Shown here in pieces: positions 35,283 to 43,623 of a stretch of DNA of 64,000 bases (positions are counted from its first letter, which is position 1; each line of letters opens with the position of its first letter). Under the pieces are notes generated by a model. It was not told the origin of the DNA. It saw only the letters and a list, made by a program, of their open reading frames with translations, and ran no database searches. The stretch lies in the NCBI GenBank assembly GCA_902798285.1, contig CADBVZ010000006.1, positions 62,001 to 126,000 on the forward strand. Reading direction: 5' to 3'. A program made the position numbers and the translations under genes. This DNA is from an uncultured Prevotella sp. Lineage in GTDB: Bacteria; Bacteroidota; Bacteroidia; Bacteroidales; Bacteroidaceae.

Positions 35283-37424
35283 ATGATTTTGCTTGCAAAA
35301 ACCTTTAGCGGCAAGCCTCGCAAGGCGAGCATGGCTGCTTACCGTCAACTGCTGGCGGAGAATCACGTAGAGGAAATCCTCACAGACGTGAAGCAGAACA
35401 ATAATTTGGATCGCAAGAAGGAGCTGCCCGTTTGGCTCCCACTTGCACAGTCATTTAACAATGGTACGCGCAAGGCTGAAAATGCTGTGCCTTCAGGACT
35501 TTTCTTCCTCGACATCGATGAGAAGGGTCTTACTGAGCAGCTTTGGCAGAAGGTACAGGAGGAGAATCTCATCGAGGAGTTTCGAATCGTGTACTTCGCT
35601 GAGAGTGCTGGCGGAGGAACCCACATTTGGGCTTGGCGCACACCTGGACTTTCTATCGAGGAGGACATCCAGAAGCTGGCGAGTCGCCTGGGTGTGAGCT
35701 ACGACTCGCATGTCACCGATCTGGCCCGTTGCTGTTTCATGGTGAGTGAGCAGTATGTAAAGTTGCTCGATCCTGTGGTTTTCGAGAAATCTGAGTGGCA
35801 CGAGGAGAGTGTTGAGAAAAATGACTCTCCAGCGACTCCGGTTACTCAGCCTTCGGCCTCAACTTTCAAGGCCGATTACAAGGGCTTGGAGTACAAGCAG
35901 ATTGTAACCCGACTGCTCTTCAAACTGGGTTATGGTGATCAGCCGGTAGAAGGCGAACGTAATGAGACGCTCTATGCCATGAGCCGTTACATGCGATTCG
36001 TGTGCGACTTCAATCCTCAGTGGATTTATGAGGTAATGCCCCATTGGGGTCTGCCCGACCACGAGGCGATGGCTACCATCAAGAGTGCTGTGGCCAGTGT
36101 TCGTCCTCAGGCTATGCCTTCTATCATCAAGGATCTGCTCGAGGATATGTTGGCTGAGGCCCAGGAACCTGAGGCAAGCCATGAGGATGAGGAGGATAAT
36201 AATAGCCTCTATCCCTCAGTACCCAAGAAGCTGCCTGGTATTCTACAGACAATAGCCGACCATACGCCGGCAGAGTTCAAGGAGTCGGCAATGATCAGTT
36301 CGATGCCTGTTCTGGGAACATTAGCCACTGGTGTACGAGCTGAGTATAATGACGGCAAGTTGAATTCACCTAGTTTCATTGTCAACGTTCGTGCTCCTCA
36401 GGCAGCTGGTAAGTCGTTTGCCGACGATCTGGTGGAGATGTTGCTCGAGCCCATTCAGAAGCAGGACGATGTGGAATGGAAAAAGGAGATGGAGTATTCG
36501 CTGTCGAAGAACGACGAGATGGAGGATCCCATGGCTAACATCCGTATCATCGAACCCAACATCGGAACTTCGGCCTTCCTGAAGCGAGCTGTCTGTGCCA
36601 AGGGTAAGCATCTCTTCACCTATGCGCCTGAGATTGAGACCGTTCTGAAGAACAACAAGGGTGGTGCATGGACAGAGAAGAACGACCTGTTCCGACTGGC
36701 TTACGACAACAAGGTGTGGGGTCAGCATCGCATCTCGAAGGATTCGTTCTCGGCCAAGACTCGTCTGTACTACAATATCCTGATGTGTGGTACACCTCAG
36801 AAGTCGCGAGAGTTTTATTCTGATGCAGAGAGTGGACTCGTGAGCCGAACCACTTTTGTGGAACTGCCCGACATGAAGGGTGCCAAGATGCCTAAGTTCC
36901 AGAAGTATTCGAGCGAGGAACTCACAGCTATTAAACACAAGTGCCTGGAACTGATGGATGAGGAATGTACTGTGGAACTGCCTCGTATCCGTAAGGCTAT
37001 CGATGATTGGGACGAGTCGAAGCGCCTGGAGTATTTGCAGACGTTGACTCCCTCGCTCGACATTTTCCGTCGTCGTTCGGCTCTCAACGGATTCCGTGCA
37101 GGTATGGTGGCCTACATGCTCTGCGACAAGCAGGAGACTGATGAAGCTGTGGAGTTTGCACTCTGGTATGCTGAGCGTTGTCTCTACTATCAGATGAAAC
37201 TCTATGGTAGTCAGATCGATGCCATCAGCAATGCAGAGGCATTAGGTGGTCAGGTGAAGAATGTGCGCTATCTGGAGCTGTTGAGCGACAAGTTCACGCG
37301 TCAGGAGTTCGAGAATCTACGAGCTGCCAACCATCAGCCCACGAATGTCCGCATGATTATCTCACGCTGGTGTAGCGAGGGTCTGGTGAAGAAGATAGAC
37401 ACCAACCTCTGGCAGAAGTGCTAA
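35283..37424 (+). CDS. VirE_N and DUF3987-like primase/helicase-type protein, about 713 aa
   Basis: From the ATG at 35283 (a GTG at 35259 would add 8 residues). Residues about 1-160 resemble the VirE_N/BT4734 domain: FFLDIDEKG with Asp77/Asp79 and ESAGGGTHIWAW at 107-118. The C-terminal part resembles DUF3987, with a P-loop-like RAPQAAGKS at about 369-377 and ending SEGLVKKIDTNLWQKC. Related proteins occur on Bacteroidetes integrated elements and may prime or unwind DNA. It is the complete counterpart of the truncated gene at 1-873, but the two are not close copies. Confidence 0.75.
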   Translation: MILLAKTFSGKPRKASMAAYRQLLAENHVEEILTDVKQNNNLDRKKELPVWLPLAQSFNNGTRKAENAVPSGLFFLDIDEKGLTEQLWQKVQEENLIEEFRIVYFAESAGGGTHIWAWRTPGLSIEEDIQKLASRLGVSYDSHVTDLARCCFMVSEQYVKLLDPVVFEKSEWHEESVEKNDSPATPVTQPSASTFKADYKGLEYKQIVTRLLFKLGYGDQPVEGERNETLYAMSRYMRFVCDFNPQWIYEVMPHWGLPDHEAMATIKSAVASVRPQAMPSIIKDLLEDMLAEAQEPEASHEDEEDNNSLYPSVPKKLPGILQTIADHTPAEFKESAMISSMPVLGTLATGVRAEYNDGKLNSPSFIVNVRAPQAAGKSFADDLVEMLLEPIQKQDDVEWKKEMEYSLSKNDEMEDPMANIRIIEPNIGTSAFLKRAVCAKGKHLFTYAPEIETVLKNNKGGAWTEKNDLFRLAYDNKVWGQHRISKDSFSAKTRLYYNILMCGTPQKSREFYSDAESGLVSRTTFVELPDMKGAKMPKFQKYSSEELTAIKHKCLELMDEECTVELPRIRKAIDDWDESKRLEYLQTLTPSLDIFRRRSALNGFRAGMVAYMLCDKQETDEAVEFALWYAERCLYYQMKLYGSQIDAISNAEALGGQVKNVRYLELLSDKFTRQEFENLRAANHQPTNVRMIISRWCSEGLVKKIDTNLWQKC

Positions 37425-37458
37425 TAACAATAAAGTCCCGCTCAAACCGGATATGTAT

Positions 37459-37490
37459 CCCCGAATTGCCTGGCAGTTCGGGGATTTTTT
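37459..37490 (+). terminator. Intrinsic terminator
   Basis: CCCCGAATTGCC (37459-37470) pairs with GGCAGTTCGGGG (37472-37483), one G-U pair with the innermost pairs open, then six T. Confidence 0.85.
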
Positions 37491-37499
37491 CGCTGCATA

Positions 37500-37840
37500 C
37501 CATATAGACTCCTCCTCATCCAGCCATACCCACAATTGACCAGTGGTGCTTTTGCCTATGATTTCTACTACTATCAGTGGGGACGTGGGCAGCGTGACGA
37601 TAATAATATTAGCACGCAGGCACTCTGGGACGAGTCTGCAGAACTCTACAAAGTGTTTGGCGTGGACAGTATTATGCCGAGTATAAGACTATTAAAGGCG
37701 GTGGCACTCGCATTGATACGCCAGCCGCTGAAGCAGGTACGCGTACGGCTGCCATCTACGACATGAACGGTCGCCAGCTCAATGCCAAGCCCAACAATGG
37801 CATCTATATCCAGAACGGCCAGAAATACATCGCCAAATGA
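37500..37840 (+). pseudogene. Remnant of a secreted protein with a T9SS-like C-terminus
   Basis: One frame gives SGAFAYDFYYYQWGRGQRDD and WDESAELYKVFGVDS to about 37670; a second, shifted frame continues YYAEYKTIKGGGTRIDTPAA and ends AAIYDMNGRQLN ... NGIYIQNGQKYIAK at 37838-37840. The ending fits the Prevotella C-terminal signal that directs type IX secretion. The 5' end is gone and a frameshift is present, so only the tail survives. It converges on the glycosyltransferase gene, 9 bases apart. Confidence 0.7.
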
Positions 37841-37849
37841 CCGGGTGCG

Positions 37850-38776
37850 CTAGGCGTCGTGCTCGGATACGAGGTAGACGGGGCGGTGCTTGCTCTCATG
37901 GAAGATGCGGCCCAGATATTCGCCGATGATGCCAAGAGAGAGCAGCTGGGCGCCTCCGAGGAATAGGATGACCACCATCAGCGTGGGATAACCAGCCACG
38001 GGATCGCCATAGAGAACGGTATTGGTAAGGATATAAATCATATAGACGAAGGCGAAGAAAGAGCACAGGATGCCCAGCAAGGTTGAAATGCGCAGGGGCA
38101 GGGTGGTGTAAGACGTGACGCCCTCGATGGCAAGTTTGAGCAGCGTGTAGAAATTGAACGACGACACACCCTCCTGACGGTCGCCCTGCTCGAAGAGTAT
38201 CTCCTTCTTCTTGAATCCTATCCAGCAGTACATACCCTTGGTGTAACGGGTGGTCTCGCGCAGCTGGCGCAGGGCCTCGATGCACTTGCGGTCGAGCAGG
38301 CGGAAATCGCCCACGTTCTGCAGTATGTCGACATTGGTCATCTTCTGTAGCATCCAGTAATATAATAATGAGGCCTTCTGGCGCAACCAGGGTTCCTTGC
38401 CGCGGTCGGTGCGACGGGCATACACATCCTCGAAACCCGCCTCCCATTCTTTCAGCATTAGGGGAATGGCCATGGGCGGGTGCTGCAGGTCGGCATCCAT
38501 AATCACCACACAGTCGCCTGTGGCATAGTCGAAGCCAGCCAGCATGGCAGCCTCCTTGCCGAAGTTGCGCGACAGGCTGATGTAGCCGAAGCGGGCATCG
38601 CGCTGACGGATATCCTTCAGCACCTGGAGCGTATGGTCGCGACTGCCGTCGTTGATAAACAGCACCTTCCACTCATAAAGAGCGTTCTGGGCCATCATGC
38701 CTATGAGGGCATCGTAGAGTTTGGGGAGCGATTTCTCCTCGTTATAGCACGGAATGAGTAGTGTTACCGTCTTCAT
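37850..38776 (-). CDS. Polyprenyl-phosphate glycosyltransferase (GT2, GtrB-like), 308 aa
   Basis: A GT-A domain with LIPCYNEEKSL at 7-17, INDGSRDHT at 41-49 and the metal motif MDADLQHP with Asp94 and Asp96; two C-terminal membrane helices (about 232-258 and 268-290) ending IIGEYLGRIFHESKHRP. These are traits of GtrB/DPM1-type enzymes that load a sugar onto undecaprenyl phosphate at the inner membrane. It overlaps the upstream GT87 gene by 35 bases, the likely user of the lipid-linked sugar. Confidence 0.9.
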   Translation of the reverse strand: MKTVTLLIPCYNEEKSLPKLYDALIGMMAQNALYEWKVLFINDGSRDHTLQVLKDIRQRDARFGYISLSRNFGKEAAMLAGFDYATGDCVVIMDADLQHPPMAIPLMLKEWEAGFEDVYARRTDRGKEPWLRQKASLLYYWMLQKMTNVDILQNVGDFRLLDRKCIEALRQLRETTRYTKGMYCWIGFKKKEILFEQGDRQEGVSSFNFYTLLKLAIEGVTSYTTLPLRISTLLGILCSFFAFVYMIYILTNTVLYGDPVAGYPTLMVVILFLGGAQLLSLGIIGEYLGRIFHESKHRPVYLVSEHDA

Positions 38777-39917
38777 AATTCTTGGTTAGTGATTCGTAAG
38801 TTAGTTTAAACCAGATAAGCGCCACAGGCAGGGCCTTCAGCGCATAAGGCTTGATGAAGCCTACATATAGGGGTTTATAGAATAAGTCGGAGGGTGAAAA
38901 CGAGGTGAGGATGAGGGCGAACACCATGAGGGCGATATCGGTCTTGGAGCGCTGCCAAGGGGCACAGACATACCAGATGGCGACACCGGTCATGGCGATG
39001 ATATAGCCGTAAGACTCGGAGCCAGTGCTGAACAGCACCACAAACATGAGCACCGAAGCCAGCATGGTGTGGCGGAAGGCGAGGAAGCGATACTGCGCGA
39101 AACGCAGGAAGGGCGCAGCGAAGGCCAGCAGACCAGGGACGATGAGCCACAGGTCGCTATACGTGGCACAGCCCGACACCTTGCGCACAATGCCCAGCAG
39201 CGAGATATTCTGACCTGGGGCAAACTGGTTGAGATCGTTCTTGTAAACCAGCACGTTATACCACTCCACATACTGCCCCAGGATATACTCGGGCCCGAAC
39301 ACCAGCAGCGGCAGGGCGAGCATCACCACTGAGCACAGCACCACACTGCCTATGAACTTGAGCTTATGGCGCGAGAAGAGCACGAAGACGAGGCCCACGA
39401 TGCCGTAGATCTTAGTCACCGTACCCAAGGCGATGAGAAATCCCGCCCAGAAATCCTTCTCCTTCTCAGTCAAATAGAAGGTGGAGAGAATGCAGGCCAG
39501 AATCATGCTGTTGGTCTCGGAATCATTGATGCAGGTATAGGCCTCGAGGGTGATGAACCACAGGATGAAGAGCTGCTCATAGCGGGTGAACAGAGACTTG
39601 CGGAGGCTCCAGAAGGGCACATACGTAACGAGGAGCATCCAGATGAGTCGTCCCAGATGGAAAGGCAGCACAGCGATGGGCGCCATGAGCACGGGGAACA
39701 GCGGACCGTAAAGGAACAGGTTCTCATCCTCGGGATAGAGGGTGTAGAGCGGCATCTGCTGCCAGGCATGCCAGAAGGAGTGGTTGAAGATGGTATAGTC
39801 GAGATCCATCGTTCCCAGTACATATCTTCTGATCCAAGGCACTAGGCACATCACCAGCCAAATAAAGGCAATCGTTCTGTAGTCAGCCAGAACTCGTTTG
39901 ATCTTATCGCATTTCAT
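38742..39917 (-). CDS. GT87/DUF2029-type membrane glycosyltransferase, 391 aa
   Basis: About ten membrane helices. The first periplasmic loop holds DLDYTIFNHSF and YPEDENLFLYGPLFPVLMAP, matching the acidic active-site loop of GT87 polyprenol-sugar-dependent transferases. With GtrB it would transfer a sugar from the lipid carrier to an envelope glycan (inference). It is transcribed from its own promoter. Confidence 0.82.
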   Translation of the reverse strand: MKCDKIKRVLADYRTIAFIWLVMCLVPWIRRYVLGTMDLDYTIFNHSFWHAWQQMPLYTLYPEDENLFLYGPLFPVLMAPIAVLPFHLGRLIWMLLVTYVPFWSLRKSLFTRYEQLFILWFITLEAYTCINDSETNSMILACILSTFYLTEKEKDFWAGFLIALGTVTKIYGIVGLVFVLFSRHKLKFIGSVVLCSVVMLALPLLVFGPEYILGQYVEWYNVLVYKNDLNQFAPGQNISLLGIVRKVSGCATYSDLWLIVPGLLAFAAPFLRFAQYRFLAFRHTMLASVLMFVVLFSTGSESYGYIIAMTGVAIWYVCAPWQRSKTDIALMVFALILTSFSPSDLFYKPLYVGFIKPYALKALPVALIWFKLTYESLTKNYEDGNTTHSVL

Positions 39918-39952
39918 GAACCAAATACATGTTATGTTTTGTCAACCAAATG

Positions 39953-39983
39953 CAAAGGTACGGAAAACTTTTATTGCCACCAA
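39953..39983 (-). promoter_or_regulatory. Promoter of the glycosyltransferase pair
   Basis: Minus-strand TTG 39983-39981, a 20-base spacer and TACCTTTG 39960-39953. Confidence 0.78.
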
Positions 39984-40024
39984 ATGTTTTATTAAGTTTT
40001 TTTTTGCGCATGAAATAACAATTA

Positions 40025-40049
40025 AGCCCCGCTCAAACCGAGCGGGGCT
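40025..40049. terminator. Bidirectional-looking terminator hairpin
   Basis: AGCCCCGCTC (40025-40034) pairs perfectly with GAGCGGGGCT (40040-40049) around AAACC. On the minus strand it follows the barrel gene and is succeeded by TTAATTGTTATTT. Confidence 0.8.
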
Positions 40050-40074
40050 TACTGTATAGGGGGGATGATATGAA

Positions 40075-40707
40075 TTAGAACTTCACTCTGAGACCGCCAA
40101 GGGCAACGATACCCTGCTCGCCGAAACCACCCTCAACGAAGGCACGGAGATTCTTGATACCACCTTCAACACCGATGAACGATGCCTGGAAAGCAAAGTA
40201 GGTCTTGTTCTCGGTAGCTGACTCATTCTTGCCATCCTTTTCAGAGTTTGCCTTAGCATGTACGAAAGTGGCACCGATGGCAGCCTTAGAATAGAGACCG
40301 AAGTATTCCTTGTTTACCCAGTAATACTTGAACGAGGGCATCACTGTGTAGTAACTACGTGTGCGGTCGCCCTCATAAACCTTGCTATTTTGGTCGCGAT
40401 ATTTCTGTGAGGTAGTAGCGTAACCCAGGATACCACCGATAGCTACTCGAGGATTATTCAGATGATAGAAATATTCGAGAGAGAGGGTTCCGAAGTCCTT
40501 CTCGTCATAAGTCTCAGTACCAAATTTGCCACCGCCAAACATGCCATTGGCGACAGCAAGTCCAAGACCCTCACCGATACCGTCGCCAAAGACTGAAAGA
40601 CCAGTACCATAGGTGACACCGATTTCATGACGAAGATCCTCTACCTGTGCATTTGCATTTACTGTAACCATCATGGCGGCTACAACCATCATCATAATCT
40701 TTTTCAT
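40075..40707 (-). CDS. Small outer-membrane beta-barrel protein, 210 aa
   Basis: A signal peptide (MKKIMMMVVAAMMVTVNANAQ) precedes alternating strands and the C-terminal ALGGLRVKF. It is probably an eight- to ten-strand barrel of unknown role (OmpW/OMP_b-brl-like class). It is monocistronic between a promoter and a terminator. Confidence 0.8.
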   Translation of the reverse strand: MKKIMMMVVAAMMVTVNANAQVEDLRHEIGVTYGTGLSVFGDGIGEGLGLAVANGMFGGGKFGTETYDEKDFGTLSLEYFYHLNNPRVAIGGILGYATTSQKYRDQNSKVYEGDRTRSYYTVMPSFKYYWVNKEYFGLYSKAAIGATFVHAKANSEKDGKNESATENKTYFAFQASFIGVEGGIKNLRAFVEGGFGEQGIVALGGLRVKF

Positions 40708-40753
40708 TTTCCTAATTGCTTTAAAATCAATTCATTTCGTTAAAAACTGGCTG

Positions 40754-40783
40754 CAAAGGTACGATGATTTTTGTTACGAACAA
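40754..40783 (-). promoter_or_regulatory. Promoter of the barrel gene
   Basis: Minus-strand TTG 40783-40781, a 19-base spacer and TACCTTTG 40761-40754. Confidence 0.75.
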
Positions 40784-40898
40784 ACTTTTTGGGTGTTTTT
40801 TGTACATAATAGTTATATTTTTGTCGGTTTTTTGCTCTAAATCAATAGGTTTATGTTAGAAATTCATCGAAATAAATAACATTTTTTTAATTGTTTTC

Positions 40899-40929
40899 TT
40901 GTTTATTTGTTTGATTCTTCGTATATTTG
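40899..40929 (+). promoter_or_regulatory. Promoter of the DUF4468 gene set
   Basis: TTG 40899-40901, a 20-base spacer and TATATTTG 40922-40929. Confidence 0.78.
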
Positions 40930-40956
40930 CTGCCGAAATTTTAACGAAATACCAAT

Positions 40957-41688
40957 ATGAAGAAGATTTTTATGATGTTAGTATCGGCTGCCTTCCTGTT
41001 TGGCGGAGTGGTGGCACAGGCTCAGGTGATGAAGAGTGCTGATCTGGAGAAGTATGCCAAGAGCAAGTATGGCGACAAGTGGCTCGATGCAGCCAAGAAC
41101 ATAGCGCAGGGACTGACGCTCGACAAGAACGAGAGTCTGACCTATCAGCAGGTGATAGAGGCGCCCGGCAAGACCAAGGAACAGCTGTACATAGCCCTGA
41201 ACTACTGGACTACAGCTACCTTTAAAGACAAGCAGGCCATTACGCTGAATGACAAGGATGCCGGCTGTATCATCATCTCGTCGACCCTGCCCAACATTGC
41301 CGAGCATACGGGAACGCTGAACAAATATTCGGTGGGCATCACCCCCGTGATACGTATCGACATCAAGGAGGGCAAGATTCGTGTGACTTATACCGTTCAG
41401 ACCTACGACGTGCTGGCTGACATCAGCGGTGGCTGGCTGAGCCCCAGCGACGAGAACAACAAGACCTACGGCGACTCGAAGCGTAAGAAGGACGACAAGA
41501 CGAATGCCAAGCTGTTCGATGAGCAGTGGGAGATAGCCAAGCACTATCCGTTTGTGGAGAAGGACAGTCAGAAGCGTACCTGCGCCAAGGCACTCGTGAT
41601 GACACATGCCTATTCGAACGCTGTGCTCGACAAGATTGAAGAGGCGGTGAAGAACGGCATCGTGGGTAACGAGGACGAAGACTGGTAA
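40957..41688 (+). CDS. DUF4468-type periplasmic protein, 243 aa
   Basis: A signal peptide (MKKIFMMLVSAAFLFGGVVAQAQ) precedes a domain with QQVIEAPGKTKEQLYIALNYW and KDAGCIIISSTL, the usual features of DUF4468 (TBP-like fold). The function of the family is unknown. It heads a three-gene set with a barrel protein and a phosphoesterase lipoprotein. Confidence 0.82.
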   Translation: MKKIFMMLVSAAFLFGGVVAQAQVMKSADLEKYAKSKYGDKWLDAAKNIAQGLTLDKNESLTYQQVIEAPGKTKEQLYIALNYWTTATFKDKQAITLNDKDAGCIIISSTLPNIAEHTGTLNKYSVGITPVIRIDIKEGKIRVTYTVQTYDVLADISGGWLSPSDENNKTYGDSKRKKDDKTNAKLFDEQWEIAKHYPFVEKDSQKRTCAKALVMTHAYSNAVLDKIEEAVKNGIVGNEDEDW

Positions 41689-41712
41689 TAGATAATCATA
41701 CAAATCTTAGGA

Positions 41713-42426
41713 ATGATGAGGAAACTGATAGTCATCATAGCATTGATGCTACCGGTAGGTACGGCACTGGCACAGATTGGTTTTACGGGTGTGCACAAGT
41801 ACGACGGAGAGCATAAGAACGAAATAGGAGGTTACGCAATGGCTGGCCACAACGTGGTGGCGGGCACCTTTGGTGGACTGGAACTGTCGTATAAGCACCA
41901 CTTCGACAAGCACTGGCATGTGGGCGCTGATGCACAGGCACAGTTTGGCAAACAGCTCTACTCGGCCGATGTACAGGGCGGCTACATGTTCTCGTATGGC
42001 TGGAGCGACTTCTATATCGATGGTAAGGCCATGTATAACAGCTATAGCCGCTGGAACGCCAAAGAGACGATAGGCAACCTCTCGGTAACGTGGGAGATGC
42101 CTTATTTCTGGTTGCGCGTGGGCGAATCGTATATTCACTATAGTGTGGGCGATTTCGGTTATACCGAGCCGTTGACGTTCACCTTCGGCTTTGGTGCCAA
42201 TCTGCGCCCGAGATGGAATGCGTGGAACGTGGGTTTGTTCTTCCGCAACTTCGACGACTTCTATTACGAGAACTGGAACATCAACTGGGGCCTGAACTTC
42301 TATGCGCCTATCGTAAAGGACGTGAAGTTGTTCGGCGAGTTCAATATCCGTCCGGCAGGAAGTATGAGCCAGTTGGCTACAAGATACGAGACATCAGGAA
42401 AGTTAGGAATTAAATACGTATGGTAA
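41713..42426 (+). CDS. Outer-membrane beta-barrel protein, 237 aa
   Basis: Signal peptide MMRKLIVIIALMLPVGTALAQ; the rest is strand-rich and aromatic (WNVGLFFRNFDDFYYENW) and ends KLGIKYVW. It is probably a 10-12 strand barrel. The gene ends in TAATGATG, coupling it to the phosphoesterase gene. Confidence 0.75.
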   Translation: MMRKLIVIIALMLPVGTALAQIGFTGVHKYDGEHKNEIGGYAMAGHNVVAGTFGGLELSYKHHFDKHWHVGADAQAQFGKQLYSADVQGGYMFSYGWSDFYIDGKAMYNSYSRWNAKETIGNLSVTWEMPYFWLRVGESYIHYSVGDFGYTEPLTFTFGFGANLRPRWNAWNVGLFFRNFDDFYYENWNINWGLNFYAPIVKDVKLFGEFNIRPAGSMSQLATRYETSGKLGIKYVW

Positions 42427-43484
42427 TGATGAAAAAGATAATACTATTCACTATTCACTGTTCACTATTCACTTTAATCACTCTGCTGATGTCGTGCGAG
42501 AAGGTGAGCCCCATCGGCGTGCTCGTAAGCAACACGGCGGTAGAGGATCGTGTGAAAATGTCGTACCTTTACTATCAACAGCATAAGGCGGATTTTAAAT
42601 GGCACGATGCCGATAAACTAGACGAATATACCTTCCTGGTTGGCGCCGACAGTCATCTGACGAAGGACCCCGGACGCATGAGGGAGATGCTGCAGAACGC
42701 CCTCGACAATAACGATCTGATGATTACCCATTTGGGCGACATAGCCGATACAAAGCCCGAGTACTACATCCTGCTGGATGAGTTGATGGACGAATATCGC
42801 TGGAAGTACGCCAAGAAGTATTATCAGGAGATGTATCTCGGTGATCCCGATGATGAATTTGAGAAGGAGAATCCTGACAACTATATCTATCTGGATACCC
42901 TGGATCAGATAAACTATACCGTCGACAGGGTGCCTTATCCCTTCTATCCCGTAGTAGGTAATCACGACATCACCCATAACGGCTGGGCCCTGTGGTCGAA
43001 CATCTTCCACTCGTCGTTCTACGATGTCTATGTGCTGGTAGAGGATGAACCCTATACGTTAGACCATTTCATCTTCCTCGATTCGGCCAGCGGTACGTTG
43101 GGACAGAAGCAGGTGGAACTGATTGAGGAGGGTGTGCTCGACGGGCATGACTATGAGAAGAACGGCTACCTGGTACGTCATACCTTCGTGTTTGGACATA
43201 CCAACATCTTCCGTCCGCGTTCGTTGGAGTTCGCCTCTACTTTCCCGCGCGAGGAAAGTTTCTTTCTGCTGAACAAGTTTCATGAGTGGGATGCCAGGAT
43301 TGTGTTCTTCGGACATGTGCATAAGTGGGACTACCAGAAAGACAATGTAACCGAGTATATCACGCTCGATTCAATGTGTGAAGCCAATAATCCCGAGCCA
43401 GGTGATTATCTGTTGCGCGTACATGTGAAGAAAGATGGTACGGTGACTTGGGAGAAGGTTCACATGAACTATAAGAAACCCTAG
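42426..43484 (+). CDS. Calcineurin-like metallophosphoesterase lipoprotein, about 352 aa
   Basis: Start MMKKIILFTIHCSLFTLITL then LMSC, a lipobox. Metallophosphoesterase motifs are in order: GADSHLT (D-x-H), THLGDIADT (GD), GNHD, GHTN and FFGHVHKW (GHVH). It is probably a periplasmic-facing or surface phosphoesterase. Possible starts at 42420, 42426 and 42429 differ by three residues; 42426 overlaps the previous stop. Four 7-bp repeats encode the signal-peptide core. Confidence 0.85.
   Translation: MMKKIILFTIHCSLFTLITLLMSCEKVSPIGVLVSNTAVEDRVKMSYLYYQQHKADFKWHDADKLDEYTFLVGADSHLTKDPGRMREMLQNALDNNDLMITHLGDIADTKPEYYILLDELMDEYRWKYAKKYYQEMYLGDPDDEFEKENPDNYIYLDTLDQINYTVDRVPYPFYPVVGNHDITHNGWALWSNIFHSSFYDVYVLVEDEPYTLDHFIFLDSASGTLGQKQVELIEEGVLDGHDYEKNGYLVRHTFVFGHTNIFRPRSLEFASTFPREESFFLLNKFHEWDARIVFFGHVHKWDYQKDNVTEYITLDSMCEANNPEPGDYLLRVHVKKDGTVTWEKVHMNYKKP
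42444..42471. repeat. Heptamer tandem repeat, four copies
   Basis: CTATTCA is repeated four times (third copy CTGTTCA) inside the signal-peptide codons of the phosphoesterase gene. Loss or gain of one unit would shift the frame. Confidence 0.9.
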
Positions 43485-43507
43485 ATAGAAACGTAAGGAA
43501 TAAGCAT

Positions 43508-43553
43508 ATTTACCCGTCAATAGTTAAAAATTTTAAAATATTGACGGGTAAAT
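43508..43553 (+). terminator. Long terminator-like hairpin ahead of the T6SS
   Basis: The 15-bp perfect arms 43508-43522 (ATTTACCCGTCAATA) and 43539-43553 enclose a 16-base AT loop; GCTTTTA follows. It insulates the T6SS locus from the upstream genes. Confidence 0.75.
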
Positions 43554-43586
43554 GCTTTTAATGAAATATGAAAAAGATTTTTTTTG

Positions 43587-43594
43587 TATTTTTG
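43587..43594 (+). promoter_or_regulatory. -7 element of the T6SS operon
   Basis: TATTTTTG, 29 bases before the clpV start. There is no -33 TTG at the usual spacing. Confidence 0.5.
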
Positions 43595-43623
43595 TAACCT
43601 ACAAACTTATAGCTAAAAATGTT

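Noticed and set aside
37896-38672. 258-codon minus-strand frame inside the GT2 gene
   Set aside because: A Pro/Arg/His-rich shadow of the GT2 gene in another frame; the GT2 frame has all motifs.
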